Shown here: positions 25,819 to 33,946 of the stretch, piece by piece
How positions within the stretch are numbered: the first letter of the stretch is position 1
Layout: each line of letters starts with the position of its first letter
DNA from: CBDCUW01 sp965222745
GTDB taxonomy: Bacteria > Planctomycetota > Planctomycetia > Pirellulales > Pirellulaceae
Length of the DNA stretch: 64,000 bases
Direction of reading: 5' to 3'
Assembly: GCA_965222745.1 (NCBI GenBank)
Contig: CBDCUW010000005.1
Span: forward strand, 1,054,001 to 1,118,000
Position numbers and translations under genes: made by a program
The notes under the pieces: generated by a model
Seen by the model: only the letters and a program-made list of their open reading frames with translations
What the model was told of the DNA's origin: nothing
The model's database searches: none

Positions 25819-26253
25819 TTAATCTAAATCAAACAAACCGCGTTCTTCGTCACGCTCGTGTTTTTCCTGGTTCTGGATGTACTCCTTGATCATCGCTTCA
25901 TCCAGCCCCACAGTGCTCACGCAATAGCCGCGTGACCAGAACGCTCGTCCATACAAGCTTCCTTTCACTTTTCCGAGGTCGCGGTTGATCCGAATGGCAC
26001 TCTTTCCTTTCAAAAAGCCTACCGTATTGGCAATGCTGTACTTCGGTGGAACGCTCAATAGCATGTGAACATGATCCGGCAAGGCATTCCCTTTCAGCAG
26101 CTCAATCTCCTTTTGCTGACAAAGCTGCCGAAGAATCTTCCCGATCTCCAGCCGAAGACTTCCATAAAATCTACGCCTCCTGTACTTTGGAACAATCACT
26201 ACGTGGTACTTGCAGTCCCACTTCACGTGGGTTTGGCTACGCCAGTCTTTCAT
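25819..26253 (-). CDS. tnpA: IS200/IS605-family Y1 transposase TnpA
   Basis: The 144-residue protein is full length for the family. It has the start WDCKYHVVIVPKYRRR, the HUH metal motif in NALPDHVHMLLSVPP, and the C-terminal helix with the probable catalytic tyrosine in MIKEYIQNQEKH. These enzymes move single-stranded DNA with one tyrosine and recognise end hairpins. The ribosome-binding site is buried in a hairpin (see 26256-26296). Intact frame, so it may still be active. It is distinct from RAYT proteins, which are longer. Confidence 0.95.
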   Translation of the reverse strand: MKDWRSQTHVKWDCKYHVVIVPKYRRRRFYGSLRLEIGKILRQLCQQKEIELLKGNALPDHVHMLLSVPPKYSIANTVGFLKGKSAIRINRDLGKVKGSLYGRAFWSRGYCVSTVGLDEAMIKEYIQNQEKHERDEERGLFDLD

Positions 26254-26255
26254 GG

Positions 26256-26296
26256 GGATCCTCCTGCGCCCCTCGGGGCCTTCCTCAGGAGGATCC
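26256..26296 (-). promoter_or_regulatory. Hairpin that sequesters the tnpA ribosome-binding site
   Basis: Arms GGATCCTCCTG (26256-26266) and CAGGAGGATCC (26286-26296) are a perfect 11-base match. On the tnpA transcript the proximal arm contains the GGAGG Shine-Dalgarno placed about six or seven bases before ATG 26253, so the stem hides it. The same arrangement limits translation of Salmonella IS200 transposase, which supports a real regulatory role here. A run of A residues follows on the + strand complement side at about 26297-26303. Confidence 0.75.
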
Positions 26297-26368
26297 TTTT
26301 TTTATGCTCCCGGAACGGCGGAGCCTAGTGAGTACTCACCAGCAAAGCTGGTGGTTTACGATCATGAA

Positions 26369-27601
26369 TTAGACACCACCCTCCTGAACGCAGTTGATGC
26401 AGCGGCGCAACCGTTGCATTGGGTTTTGTGCCTGGTGCATGTCGATCCTGGCAAGCAAGCTCAAGATCGGTTGGCCCGCGCGAATGTTCGTTTGTGGGGC
26501 GGGTACGTCGCAAAGGTCGATGTTCAGCGATTCGTCGGTTTGGTTGTCGATGCAACATGCGATCGATGGAAGGTCCATCACCAGATCTTGGCGAGAAAAA
26601 ACAATTCTCTTGACGTGAATCGGCCGATGACGCTGTGACAGCGGCGTTTGCAGCCGTTGGCATCGCTCCGCCAACCAGCCGCTCTGGCTTTGCAGGGCGG
26701 TGACGGCCAAGCCGATGAGCGACTCGTCGGATTCGAGTCGCCGCTGTTGGCGCATCGATCGTTCCACCAATTCGCTCGATCCGCTCCAGCGTGGATTCAC
26801 TTCCAGCAGCCAAACCTGCCCAGATCGATCGACGATAAAATCGGCGTTGAAAAGTCCTCGCAATCCTTGGCGAGACAGGGATCGACCAAGACGTTGAAGT
26901 TTGTCGACGACCCGATGGGGCAGCGGCGCTGGTCCCGCCGATCCGGCGTACACGAATGGCTTGCCACCGCACCTCGTGAATGCACTGCGGCAGATTCCGA
27001 TCAGGCAGCACGATTGGCCGTCGCTCAAGAACGTTGCGCCGTAGGCCCGGCCGGCGATCCATTGCTGAAAATAGAACGGGGAACACGGTCGATTATCGTT
27101 GTCGGCAGAAGTAGCAAGGTTGGGCCCCTTTGCCCAGCTTACGCCCAGTCCGCCCGACATCCCAAAGCGTTTTTGCAGCCAACGAGTGGGGGCTGGATGC
27201 TGATCGGGCGGAAAGCGAAGGCCCGATTGTCCAGCCACCTCACGCAAAAAAGCTGGTTGTTGCAACTGGTTTCGCAATGTCAGCGGCGGTCCCAGTAGGG
27301 GGTGTTTTGTACCAAGGGACTTCAGGACTGCCGCTTCGTCTTGCATTCCTCCCACCTGCATTGCCGGTAGGGAAGCGAATTGAAGTGCGGCGGGGGGAAG
27401 GTCTGGTCCGGCGAGCTGGTGGTGGTGATCGCACGCCTGCAGCGTGTCGGTGTCCCCGAACGAATCGATTCCGATGACAGAAAAACCGGCCTGGCAAGCG
27501 GATTGAGCGGCTGCGCGAACCGAAGCACCGACAAGAATCAGCGTTGGCTGCCGGTGCCGTTTTGTGAAGGTTTCAGCCTGGAAATTGCCGGGTGCTTGCA
27601 T
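26369..27601 (-). CDS. ATP-grasp protein linked to H4MPT C1 genes
   Basis: The 410-residue protein has a Rossmann-like start (PTLILVGASVRAAAQSA), a GLGVSWAK segment and the ATP-grasp core GLFNADFIVDRSGQVWLLEVNPRWSGS, where the Glu and Asn bind Mg-ATP. It is divergent from fae, 217 bases away. In methylotrophs a gene encoding an ATP-grasp protein (called orf5) sits among mch and fae genes, and this is most likely its counterpart, perhaps in making methanopterin or its cofactor-like side chains. That role is inferred from context. The start is ATG 27601, one codon after an in-frame GTG. Stop at 26369 lies about 15 bases beyond the IS hairpin. Confidence 0.8.
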   Translation of the reverse strand: MQAPGNFQAETFTKRHRQPTLILVGASVRAAAQSACQAGFSVIGIDSFGDTDTLQACDHHHQLAGPDLPPAALQFASLPAMQVGGMQDEAAVLKSLGTKHPLLGPPLTLRNQLQQPAFLREVAGQSGLRFPPDQHPAPTRWLQKRFGMSGGLGVSWAKGPNLATSADNDNRPCSPFYFQQWIAGRAYGATFLSDGQSCCLIGICRSAFTRCGGKPFVYAGSAGPAPLPHRVVDKLQRLGRSLSRQGLRGLFNADFIVDRSGQVWLLEVNPRWSGSSELVERSMRQQRRLESDESLIGLAVTALQSQSGWLAERCQRLQTPLSQRHRPIHVKRIVFSRQDLVMDLPSIACCIDNQTDESLNIDLCDVPAPQTNIRAGQPILSLLARIDMHQAQNPMQRLRRCINCVQEGGV

Positions 27602-27818
27602 CACAGGGGAGGTCTGTTAGTTTTTCGCTTCTGAGGACGGCCTGAATAGCCCCGTCATCCTGAGAATCGGGACGCGCAGCCAATGTGTCTTGAAAAACAT
27701 GGGATTGGGTCTACAAGGCTTTCAACGCGGCAGATGTTCGTTGGCCGAAAACCATTCCAACGGGCCGCCAGAAACAATCTCCTGAATTATCACGCACCCC
27801 CAAACAAAGGTTGACCCC
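27602..27818. promoter_or_regulatory. Divergent promoter region of fae and the ATP-grasp gene
   Basis: These 217 bases separate two divergent C1-pathway genes, so both promoters should lie here. I do not see a convincing -35/-10 pair or a clear operator palindrome. No coding frame spans it. Confidence 0.5.
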
Positions 27819-28319
27819 ATGCAGTTTAGCGTTGGCGAAGCACTGGTAGGCGACGGCAATGAAGTCGCTCACATCGATTTGATGATTGGCAGCAAGGATG
27901 GACCAGTTGGCGTCGCATTCGCAAATGCGTTGTCGACTCAAAGCGACGGACACACCAACTTGTTGGCCGTGCTCGAACCGAATGTTGCGGTGAAGCCGTC
28001 GACCGTCATGATCACCAAAGTGACGATCAAGGGCATGAAGCAAGTGGTCCAAATGTTTGGCCCTGCCCAGGCGGCTGTGGCCAAGGCGGTTGCCGACGCG
28101 GTTGCCGAAGGCATCATCCCCAAGGATCAAGCCGAAGACCTGGTCTGCGTTTGCGGCGTCTTCATTCATCCGGCTGCCGAAGATGACGAAAAGATTTACA
28201 ACTTCAACTACGAAGCCGTCAAGCAATCGCTGGCCAACGCCATGTCCGGCAAGCCGACTGCGGATGAGATGATTGCCAAGAAAGATACGGCCGCCCATCC
28301 TTTCAAAGGCGACTTCTAG
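27819..28319 (+). CDS. fae: Formaldehyde-activating enzyme Fae
   Basis: The 166-residue protein matches Fae from end to end: VGEALVGDGNEVAHIDLMIG with the active-site His, GVAFANALSTQSDGHTNLLA, PNVAVKPSTVMITKVTIKG and VFIHPAAEDDEKIYNFNYEA. Fae condenses formaldehyde with tetrahydromethanopterin to methylene-H4MPT. The mtdB-like gene follows 160 bases downstream on the same strand, so formaldehyde capture and oxidation are encoded together. Length is normal. Confidence 0.97.
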   Translation: MQFSVGEALVGDGNEVAHIDLMIGSKDGPVGVAFANALSTQSDGHTNLLAVLEPNVAVKPSTVMITKVTIKGMKQVVQMFGPAQAAVAKAVADAVAEGIIPKDQAEDLVCVCGVFIHPAAEDDEKIYNFNYEAVKQSLANAMSGKPTADEMIAKKDTAAHPFKGDF

Positions 28320-28479
28320 TTTCCGTTTTTGGCGTCCTTCGCTTGGCGAATGATCGTCTTCATCAGCCGCATCACGCTAGCGACCGGTTCTCGTTGTCAA
28401 ATGCGAAAACCACGCGCCGGCGCAGTGCGGCTGATTTTGTTTTCTTCTCTTCGGAAATCGTTTCCCGGCGACATGCTCG

Positions 28480-29343
28480 ATGACCAAACGTATTCTCATT
28501 CAGCTTGATAGTGATCCCCATTCCAGTTCTTTCGATTCGGTGGTCGCCATCGATTCGGGCGTCGATCACCTGTTGCAGTACAGCGGTGTGCAGGCGACCA
28601 ACGTGACGTCGTTGGTGCATGGAGCCATGTTCACGCGTGGGGGTGACGACCTGAAGCATACGGCCATTTTCATTGGCGGCAGCAACGTTGGCGAAGCCGA
28701 AACATTGATGAAAGCTTGTCACGACGCATTCTTTGGTCCCATTCGAGTGTCGTTGATGTTGGATGCCAACGGCTGCAATACGACCGCGTCGGCTGCGGTC
28801 GTAGCAGCCGGCCGCCATGTGTCTTTGCAGGGCGCGGTGGCGGTTGTGTTGGGCGGAACCGGTCCGGTGGGACGGCGGGTTGCCCAGCTGTTGGCCAGTG
28901 ATGGTGCGGCGGTGAAGCTGACCAGTCGCTCCAAAGATCGTGCCGCCCGCGCTTGTGAAGAAGTGTTGGAAAAAGTTGTGGATGCAAAGGTCACGCCGGC
29001 CGAGGTTTTTGGTCACGACCAGGCTGATGCCGTGATGGCTGACGCCGAAATTGTGATCTCGTGTGGTGCCGCCGGTATTGAACTGGTCAGTGAAGAAACG
29101 ATCCGTCGTATCGAGCCGTTGAAGGTGGCGATCGATTTGAATGCCGTACCACCGGCTGGAATCGGGGGTGTGGGCGTCACCGACAAAGCCAAGCCACTGG
29201 GCAGCGCCGTGGCCTACGGAGCGATCGGAGTTGGCGGATTGAAAATGAAGACTCATCGCCAGGCGATCAACGCACTTTTTCAACGGAATGATCAAGTGCT
29301 GGACGCTGCCGAGATTTATGCCATTGCCAAATCCATCGGCTGA
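28480..29343 (+). CDS. mtdB: NAD(P)-dependent methylene-H4MPT dehydrogenase (MtdB/MtdC type)
   Basis: The 287-residue protein has the family start (ILIQLDSDPHSSSFDSVVAI, GVDHLLQY), the segment MLDANGCNTTASAAV, a Rossmann loop VVLGGTGPVGRRVA and the end AYGAIGVGGLKMKTHRQAI. It oxidises methylene-H4MPT to methenyl-H4MPT, the step after Fae. MtdB and the related MtdC cannot be told apart by eye, so the symbol is provisional. Frame and length are normal. Confidence 0.9.
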   Translation: MTKRILIQLDSDPHSSSFDSVVAIDSGVDHLLQYSGVQATNVTSLVHGAMFTRGGDDLKHTAIFIGGSNVGEAETLMKACHDAFFGPIRVSLMLDANGCNTTASAAVVAAGRHVSLQGAVAVVLGGTGPVGRRVAQLLASDGAAVKLTSRSKDRAARACEEVLEKVVDAKVTPAEVFGHDQADAVMADAEIVISCGAAGIELVSEETIRRIEPLKVAIDLNAVPPAGIGGVGVTDKAKPLGSAVAYGAIGVGGLKMKTHRQAINALFQRNDQVLDAAEIYAIAKSIG

Positions 29344-29706
29344 CCGAACCGCCTGCCCAAAAGTGCTATCCTAGACGCCCTCTCGTAGGCCGACTTGTCC
29401 CAAGTCGGCGCGCGCATTCAAGACCGCCACACGATCACCTGAAAGTCCGTTTTTGGGAGTTTTGACGTGATCGGCGGTCCTTCCAATCTTTAGTGAAGGC
29501 AGGCACATGAAACTCAAAGTCGCGGTGTACAACACACCAAAGTCAGCGACGCAGTCGTCTGGAATCCTCACCTCAAAGACAACAGCGGACGCGCCGACAT
29601 ACAAGCGATCAAGCAACAGCTAAACGATGCGTCGGACCACTACCCGATCATGGCAACTCTCGACATGACCGCCATCAATCTCTAACGCGTGAATTTTACA
29701 GTTGGC
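29344..29706. other. Gap after mtdB with hairpin and a gene remnant
   Basis: This 363-base gap holds a perfect CCGACTTG-TCC-CAAGTCGG hairpin at 29390-29408, possibly the terminator of the fae-mtdB transcript, and a stretch at 29497-29685 that looks like eroded coding sequence (listed separately). Nothing else is supported. Confidence 0.6.
29497..29685 (+). pseudogene. Possible decayed gene fragment
   Basis: An ATG at 29507 opens a frame reading MKLKVAVYNTPKS that soon loses coding character. In the adjacent frame an open stretch of 62 codons without a start gives a protein-like sequence (VSDAVVWNPHLKDNSGRADI, then HYPIMATLDMTAINL). The two together look like a short gene with a frameshift, or a fragment left by rearrangement. 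I do not recognise the family. The case rests only on amino-acid composition. Confidence 0.3.
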
Positions 29707-31362
29707 CTAGCGGTAGTAGTGATAGCCTTGCAGCTCGACTACCCAGCCATCCTCGTCGATGGCCTCAGGGAGAGCTGAAGTCACTGCGCCTGCGAGTTCC
29801 CTGTCGAGAGTGGAACTCGCACGGTTGGCTCGCATAGCTGCATCACCGTACAGCAGTTCAAGAAACTGGTTTTTGGGCAGTTTGGATAGTGGCCACATGA
29901 CGGTGATGGAGTTCATTCTCAATCGTTTGTGGAGATCGTCTAGTACACCAGCAACCGACTTGCGCGGCAGAGTTTTTGATTTCAACGTGATTGGCGATCG
30001 CTGTGCGGCGAAAACGGATACGTCGTCCGCTGGTAGAATTCTCACTTGATGGATCGCCAGCTTCTGGGAACTCGTCAGACTGGTCAGAAGCTGTGGCATC
30101 TGAGACAGTTGAAAACATTCAATTGCGATTTCAATGATGCAATCTTCGCCATCATCCTCCGCAGCGAAAATCGTGATGTCAGCTTCGGGCCTTGGTACCC
30201 AATGAAACTGCAACTTCAATGCATGCTTGTTCTTGTTCTCTTGGGAAACTGTCGGGTCGGCATCTGCCGACGGTTTTTTGGTAACATTGTCGTCGTCCGT
30301 AGCGGTCATGTTGGAAGAATGACCCGCTGACTGGTCGTCGACGGCTGGCGTCTTTGCAACAACCGGGTAGCAACAAATCATCACAGCAATGCATCCAAGT
30401 ACGACCTGAAGTTTTCTCGACAGGCGAGGTGCTACTTTTTCGTTTGCGATCATTTCGAATCTCCTTTGGATGGAAAGTGTTTCACCGAAACCGCTGGCAA
30501 GCGATGGCAACATCCAACGCTCGCGGTCAATCAGGTCGATCACCTGAAGCAGCGTATCGGCGTAAAGGCGACGTATTTCTGTCTCCCCTTGCATCGCCAG
30601 TGCATCACAGCTTGCCTCCTGCGAGATCTTCAACTCGCGATGAGCCCAGAACGCGATTGGATTCCACCAGAACAGGGCCGCCGAGAAAAACGCAATGAGG
30701 TTGGACCAGTGATCGCGACGTACGTAGTGGGCAAGTTCGTGGCGGACCACGCAGGCGATTTGTTGTTCGTTGAATTCGTCGACGATGAACTTTGGCAGAA
30801 CGATCCAAGGACACCCACGAAATACCCAAAGCAGCGGTGCGATTCGGGCATTGACAATGCATACGGTTGGAGAAACCGCGACACCGAGCTTCGTCGCCTC
30901 TCGCCGGCCGATTTCATTGACCATGGGGTTTTCGCAGTCAGCGCGCTGCAACAACACTTGCAGCCCGCGCATCGGAATGCAGGCTCGAATCACGATGACG
31001 ATGGTCACCACAAGCGAAACCAACAAAAGAATCCACACCCTATCGAGACCGAGCCAAATGGCATTGCCGTCATCGTGGATTCGGCGTTCCTCCAGCACCG
31101 AGTCGACGACGATCGTCGGTGCAAGGCTGGTCGTTTCCACAGTTCCTCTTATTGCGACGTGATTCGCCGCCGTCAAACGCGGCAGTACCGGCACGGGAAG
31201 CATCGGCGGCGTAAGAAGCTTGAAAAGAACCAATAGCCACAAACTGTGCCGCAACGAGGGACGCTCACGCAGCAGTCGCGTCCATCCGGCCAACCAAAGG
31301 AGGACTGCCAGAATCGCGGAAATCACGACGTTCCAGGCAAGGATGTTGACAAGCAAAGGCAT
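29707..31362 (-). CDS. M56-family membrane metallopeptidase (BlaR1/MecR1-like)
   Basis: The 551-residue protein has three or four N-terminal membrane helices, the zinc motif HELAH (about residues 208-212) after VVR, then SQEASCDALA with the third ligand, as in M56 peptidases. It has no penicillin-binding sensor domain; the C-terminal 200 residues are of unknown fold and end GWVVELQGYHYYR, a motif shared with the PilM-like protein at 19526. It lies 39 bases downstream of the blaI-like gene. By analogy, signal-activated proteolysis relieves BlaI repression; the signal here is unknown. Confidence 0.9.
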   Translation of the reverse strand: MPLLVNILAWNVVISAILAVLLWLAGWTRLLRERPSLRHSLWLLVLFKLLTPPMLPVPVLPRLTAANHVAIRGTVETTSLAPTIVVDSVLEERRIHDDGNAIWLGLDRVWILLLVSLVVTIVIVIRACIPMRGLQVLLQRADCENPMVNEIGRREATKLGVAVSPTVCIVNARIAPLLWVFRGCPWIVLPKFIVDEFNEQQIACVVRHELAHYVRRDHWSNLIAFFSAALFWWNPIAFWAHRELKISQEASCDALAMQGETEIRRLYADTLLQVIDLIDRERWMLPSLASGFGETLSIQRRFEMIANEKVAPRLSRKLQVVLGCIAVMICCYPVVAKTPAVDDQSAGHSSNMTATDDDNVTKKPSADADPTVSQENKNKHALKLQFHWVPRPEADITIFAAEDDGEDCIIEIAIECFQLSQMPQLLTSLTSSQKLAIHQVRILPADDVSVFAAQRSPITLKSKTLPRKSVAGVLDDLHKRLRMNSITVMWPLSKLPKNQFLELLYGDAAMRANRASSTLDRELAGAVTSALPEAIDEDGWVVELQGYHYYR

Positions 31363-31401
31363 CACATTGTCGCTAAAGATCTCGTAGTTCAGAAATGATT
31401 C

Positions 31402-31779
31402 CTACTTCATGCCCTCGATAATGTCTCGAATCGCTTGGCGCTGCTTCCGGCTCAATTTGGCGCGGTCAACCAGCGCCAACAGAATCGGAGAAAAAGCGCC
31501 GCAGAAGTGGGCATCGGCCAGTTGCTGCAACTGCTGACCCACCAGGTCTTCGCGATCAACCGTCGCGGAGAATCGATGCGCGTGCTGACGATCGTCTTGA
31601 CACACATACCCCTTCTCAGCCAATCGATCGAGCAAGCTTTTGACCGTGGCGTGTAGCGACGGGGAATGCTCCCCGTACAGCTCCTCCACGATTTCCCGAA
31701 CAATCGTCGGTCCCCGTTTCCACAGCACATCGAGTATTCGAAGTTCAGTCTCGGTGACTTCGGCAGCCTTTCGTGGCAT
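31402..31779 (-). CDS. BlaI/MecI/CopY-family transcriptional repressor
   Basis: The 125-residue protein has the winged-helix signature VTETELRILDVLWKRGPTIV, then SLHATVKSLLDRLAEKGYV, and a C-terminal dimerisation part. ATG 31779 (MPRKAAEV) is preferred; longer in-frame starts up to 31836 would read through the palindromic operator at 31814-31828. It lies directly upstream of the M56 gene, and that pairing is the standard regulatory module of this family. It probably represses itself and the peptidase. Confidence 0.93.
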   Translation of the reverse strand: MPRKAAEVTETELRILDVLWKRGPTIVREIVEELYGEHSPSLHATVKSLLDRLAEKGYVCQDDRQHAHRFSATVDREDLVGQQLQQLADAHFCGAFSPILLALVDRAKLSRKQRQAIRDIIEGMK

Positions 31780-31813
31780 GACCCATCCCATGCTTCCAAG
31801 AAAATCTAAGGCG

Positions 31814-31828
31814 TTATGTCTGACATAA
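31814..31828. promoter_or_regulatory. Palindromic operator for the BlaI-like repressor
   Basis: TTATGTC-T-GACATAA is a perfect 7-base inverted repeat with a one-base centre. It lies 35 bases upstream of the repressor start. BlaI/MecI-type regulators bind dyads with GAC/GTC-type half-sites rich in TA, so autoregulation is the likely role. Its location, symmetry and the matching gene family make this one of the better supported sites in the window. Confidence 0.72.
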
Positions 31829-31836
31829 TAAGGCAT

Positions 31837-32271
31837 TTTGCCTGAGAGTCAAGCCAAAACGATCTCCAGGTCCAGAATTAGCGCCACCAACTGGGACTGG
31901 TCGCCTTCCGCACGACGTTGATATTGACCCCCTGGAAGCGTTTGATTTGTCGCCAACTTCCCTGCATGGCTTTCAAGTCCGCGTGCGCCTTGGCGTCGCG
32001 ACGCAGGTTCAGCCGCGTTTTGAGTTCGCGTTCGCCGGCAACGAAGCTTTCGGGGCGTTTCCGGCCCATCGAGAGCTGCGGACCGAGCAACCAGTTGACA
32101 CATTGTATTAAATCAATAATACAAGTCAAGGGTTCCGCAATTCTCGCCGCACCCGGCATCTCACAGGAAGAATCGTAACCGCGAAAGACGCGAAACAAGC
32201 GAAAAGCGACTCGGTGATCTCTGTGGCAAATCTACCTGCGCCCCTGTCTTGTCATGGAGGAGACGATGTGT
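31837..32271. other. Gap between blaI-like gene and secreted-protein gene
   Basis: These 435 bases contain the upstream region of the blaI-like gene and possible small open frames on the minus strand (about 31878-32198, with a basic stretch GRKRPESFVAGERELKTRLN). It could be a fragment of an old gene, but there is no start signal or family match, so I do not call it. Confidence 0.4.
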
Positions 32272-33429
32272 CTAGCGAACGGCGATTCCGACCGCCAGGG
32301 TCACCGGCTTGCCGGCTTTGTGTTCCAGTTGCGAACTCAGTCGATAGGAACTTCCATGATCCTCAGGAGAGGGTTGTGCCACGTAATGCAGAGGCCCTTC
32401 GCCGAATGGATCGTGGTGAGACGCAAGTGCGTTTGAGCCATCGGCGTGGATCGCGACAGCCGCGTCAAGCAAAGCGGCATGGCAGGAGCATACGGCCGAC
32501 GCCTTGTGCATCGCTGCGACGTTGGGAGTCACAAACGGCGCGATCGGGTTCGCTTGGACTCGCTTTGTCAGCTCCGCGTTTTTCACCTCAAACTGTTCAG
32601 GTTGAAGCGTCAATAGCATCCGCATCTCCGCATAGAGTGGCCTTAGCGCGCGGAGGTGTTCCAGGCACTGTTTGCGGTCCCCGGCAGCTAGCAGCATGTC
32701 TTCCATTTGCTGTTTCGATGTCGTCAGGGTAGAGCAGAAGTCCAACAATTGTCCCTCGCCATCGGCTTGAAGCTTGTCGACCGCCCAATCGAGGAACAAT
32801 TCCTCCTGCGCGATTGTCTCGTGTATTGGCGTTATGTTGGGGGCAGAACGTCGTCGAACCATCGTGCGCTGAACCAGCTCCGCTTCGATTCCAGGTAGAT
32901 AGGCTGCCAGAACTCGCATCGCACTCATGTCGATCGAATACGCTACGAGAACGCCAATGATCGTACTGTCGCGGCTTGTGTGTCTGGCAATCGTCATCGC
33001 GGCGATGATGTCGTCGAGAGCTTTCTGGTCGTCCTGCTGCTCAAACGAAAGCCGAGCGCGAACCAGCGCCAGCCTGGCCAACTGCCTAGCTTTGGCAAGA
33101 TGAGGAAGTAACGTCTCGGCTCCATCAGCACGCAGGTCAACGCCCCAATCACACGACCGGATGCTCGCGCCATGGTGTAGCATTCGCAACGAATACTCGC
33201 CCTTCTTTGTCAGCTCAGCCAATTGCTTATCGATCTTGTTCGCAAACCCGTCTTCAGAGCATGCCGCCACGATCTTGCCGTTCAACTTCTCGCTGATCTG
33301 TGGCATCGCCGAAAACGCCTGCCAATACTTGAGCGCGGCGTTGGGCATTCTATCCGCAGCCAACACCGGCACGTTCGCAAGAAAAATGCAGCAGAACGCG
33401 GTTAAGAAAAATCGTTGACTGGCACTCAT
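32272..33429 (-). CDS. Secreted protein of unknown function in ECF sigma operon
   Basis: The 385-residue protein starts with a clear signal peptide (RFFLTAFCCIFLANVPVLAA). The mature part is helical with no family I recognise; it has several Met/Leu-rich helices (SRDSTIIGVLVAYSIDMSAM) and a C-terminal SSYRLSSQLEHKAGKPVTLA segment. ATG 33429 has a good Shine-Dalgarno (AAGGAG, 5 to 8 bases before), which decides the start against a longer frame from 33576. It is the third gene of an operon with the sigma and anti-sigma genes, so its expression may be the output of that sigma factor. Confidence 0.8.
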   Translation of the reverse strand: MSASQRFFLTAFCCIFLANVPVLAADRMPNAALKYWQAFSAMPQISEKLNGKIVAACSEDGFANKIDKQLAELTKKGEYSLRMLHHGASIRSCDWGVDLRADGAETLLPHLAKARQLARLALVRARLSFEQQDDQKALDDIIAAMTIARHTSRDSTIIGVLVAYSIDMSAMRVLAAYLPGIEAELVQRTMVRRRSAPNITPIHETIAQEELFLDWAVDKLQADGEGQLLDFCSTLTTSKQQMEDMLLAAGDRKQCLEHLRALRPLYAEMRMLLTLQPEQFEVKNAELTKRVQANPIAPFVTPNVAAMHKASAVCSCHAALLDAAVAIHADGSNALASHHDPFGEGPLHYVAQPSPEDHGSSYRLSSQLEHKAGKPVTLAVGIAVR

Positions 33430-33478
33430 CGTTACTCCTTCTTTTCGGTTGATTTCGTCGTCTCTCACATCACACGCG

Positions 33479-33946
33479 TTAATTTTCCAGCTCAAGCATT
33501 GAACTTCGGTCGTTCCACGCGACAACGAGTGCTTGATCTTCATGGTTGGTTGTGAACAAGTCCGCTCGGCGCTCAATCAACGTTTCCCAGTCGTCGGGTG
33601 AATCGTCAGGCGACAGTCGATAGGCAACAAAAGTGGGCAGCGGCACGGATTGGAGTTCTTCGTCATTCGACATCGTCATCTGGCGCGGGCTCGGCGGTCG
33701 CTGCTCCGGAATGTCGTCGTGCTGACGAAGCACAACGAGGGCGAGTGCAGCGACGCTTACCAAGCCACCAACAGCGATGGTTGTGCGCTGGCGGACAGTT
33801 CTGCGAGAACGCTCCCTTTGCATGGTCATTCGAACTCCGGCCATCACACGGTCCCGCAATTCGTCCGAGATATCTTCGCCAGCTGGTTGCGATAGATCAC
33901 GCTCCAACGCATGAAGGTCGTCAGGCAAATCATCTGGCTCTAACAT
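33479..33946 (-). CDS. Probable membrane anti-sigma factor
   Basis: The 155-residue protein has an acidic N-terminus (LEPDDLPDDLHALERDL), a basic stretch, one membrane helix (TIAVGGLVSVAALALVVL) and a C-terminal outer part. This is the size and layout of anti-sigma factors encoded after ECF sigma genes. ATG 33946 is chosen because GGAGG stands eight bases before it; an ATG at 33961 is also in frame. It overlaps the sigma gene by seven bases, so translation is coupled. No zinc-binding HxxxCxxC motif is seen, so binding mode is uncertain. Confidence 0.75.
   Translation of the reverse strand: MLEPDDLPDDLHALERDLSQPAGEDISDELRDRVMAGVRMTMQRERSRRTVRQRTTIAVGGLVSVAALALVVLRQHDDIPEQRPPSPRQMTMSNDEELQSVPLPTFVAYRLSPDDSPDDWETLIERRADLFTTNHEDQALVVAWNDRSSMLELEN

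Larger units (their letters stand above)
25761..26353 (-). mobile_element. IS200-type insertion sequence (IS200/IS605 family)
   Basis: The element contains only a Y1-transposase gene (25819-26253). Near each end is an imperfectly related palindrome: CCACCGGC-AGA-GCCGGTGG at 25761-25779 and CACCAGC-AAA-GCTGGTG at 26337-26353, as expected for the subterminal hairpins recognised by IS200/IS605 transposases. True cleavage sites lie a few bases outside each hairpin and cannot be placed without an empty site. No tnpB is present. It sits between the pil-like cluster and the ATP-grasp gene and does not break a visible gene; a GACAAGTCGG...GCACTCCAAAAGCAC repeat lies just outside at 25689-25714. Confidence 0.82.

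Noticed and set aside
25819..26253. The Y1 transposase as a RAYT for the interspersed palindromes
   Set aside because: Length (144 residues), terminal hairpins and buried ribosome-binding site fit a normal IS200; the RAYT-type extra regions are absent.
31878..32198. Small basic protein gene before the blaI-like gene
   Set aside because: No start signal, no family match, and a second frame over the same bases is equally open.
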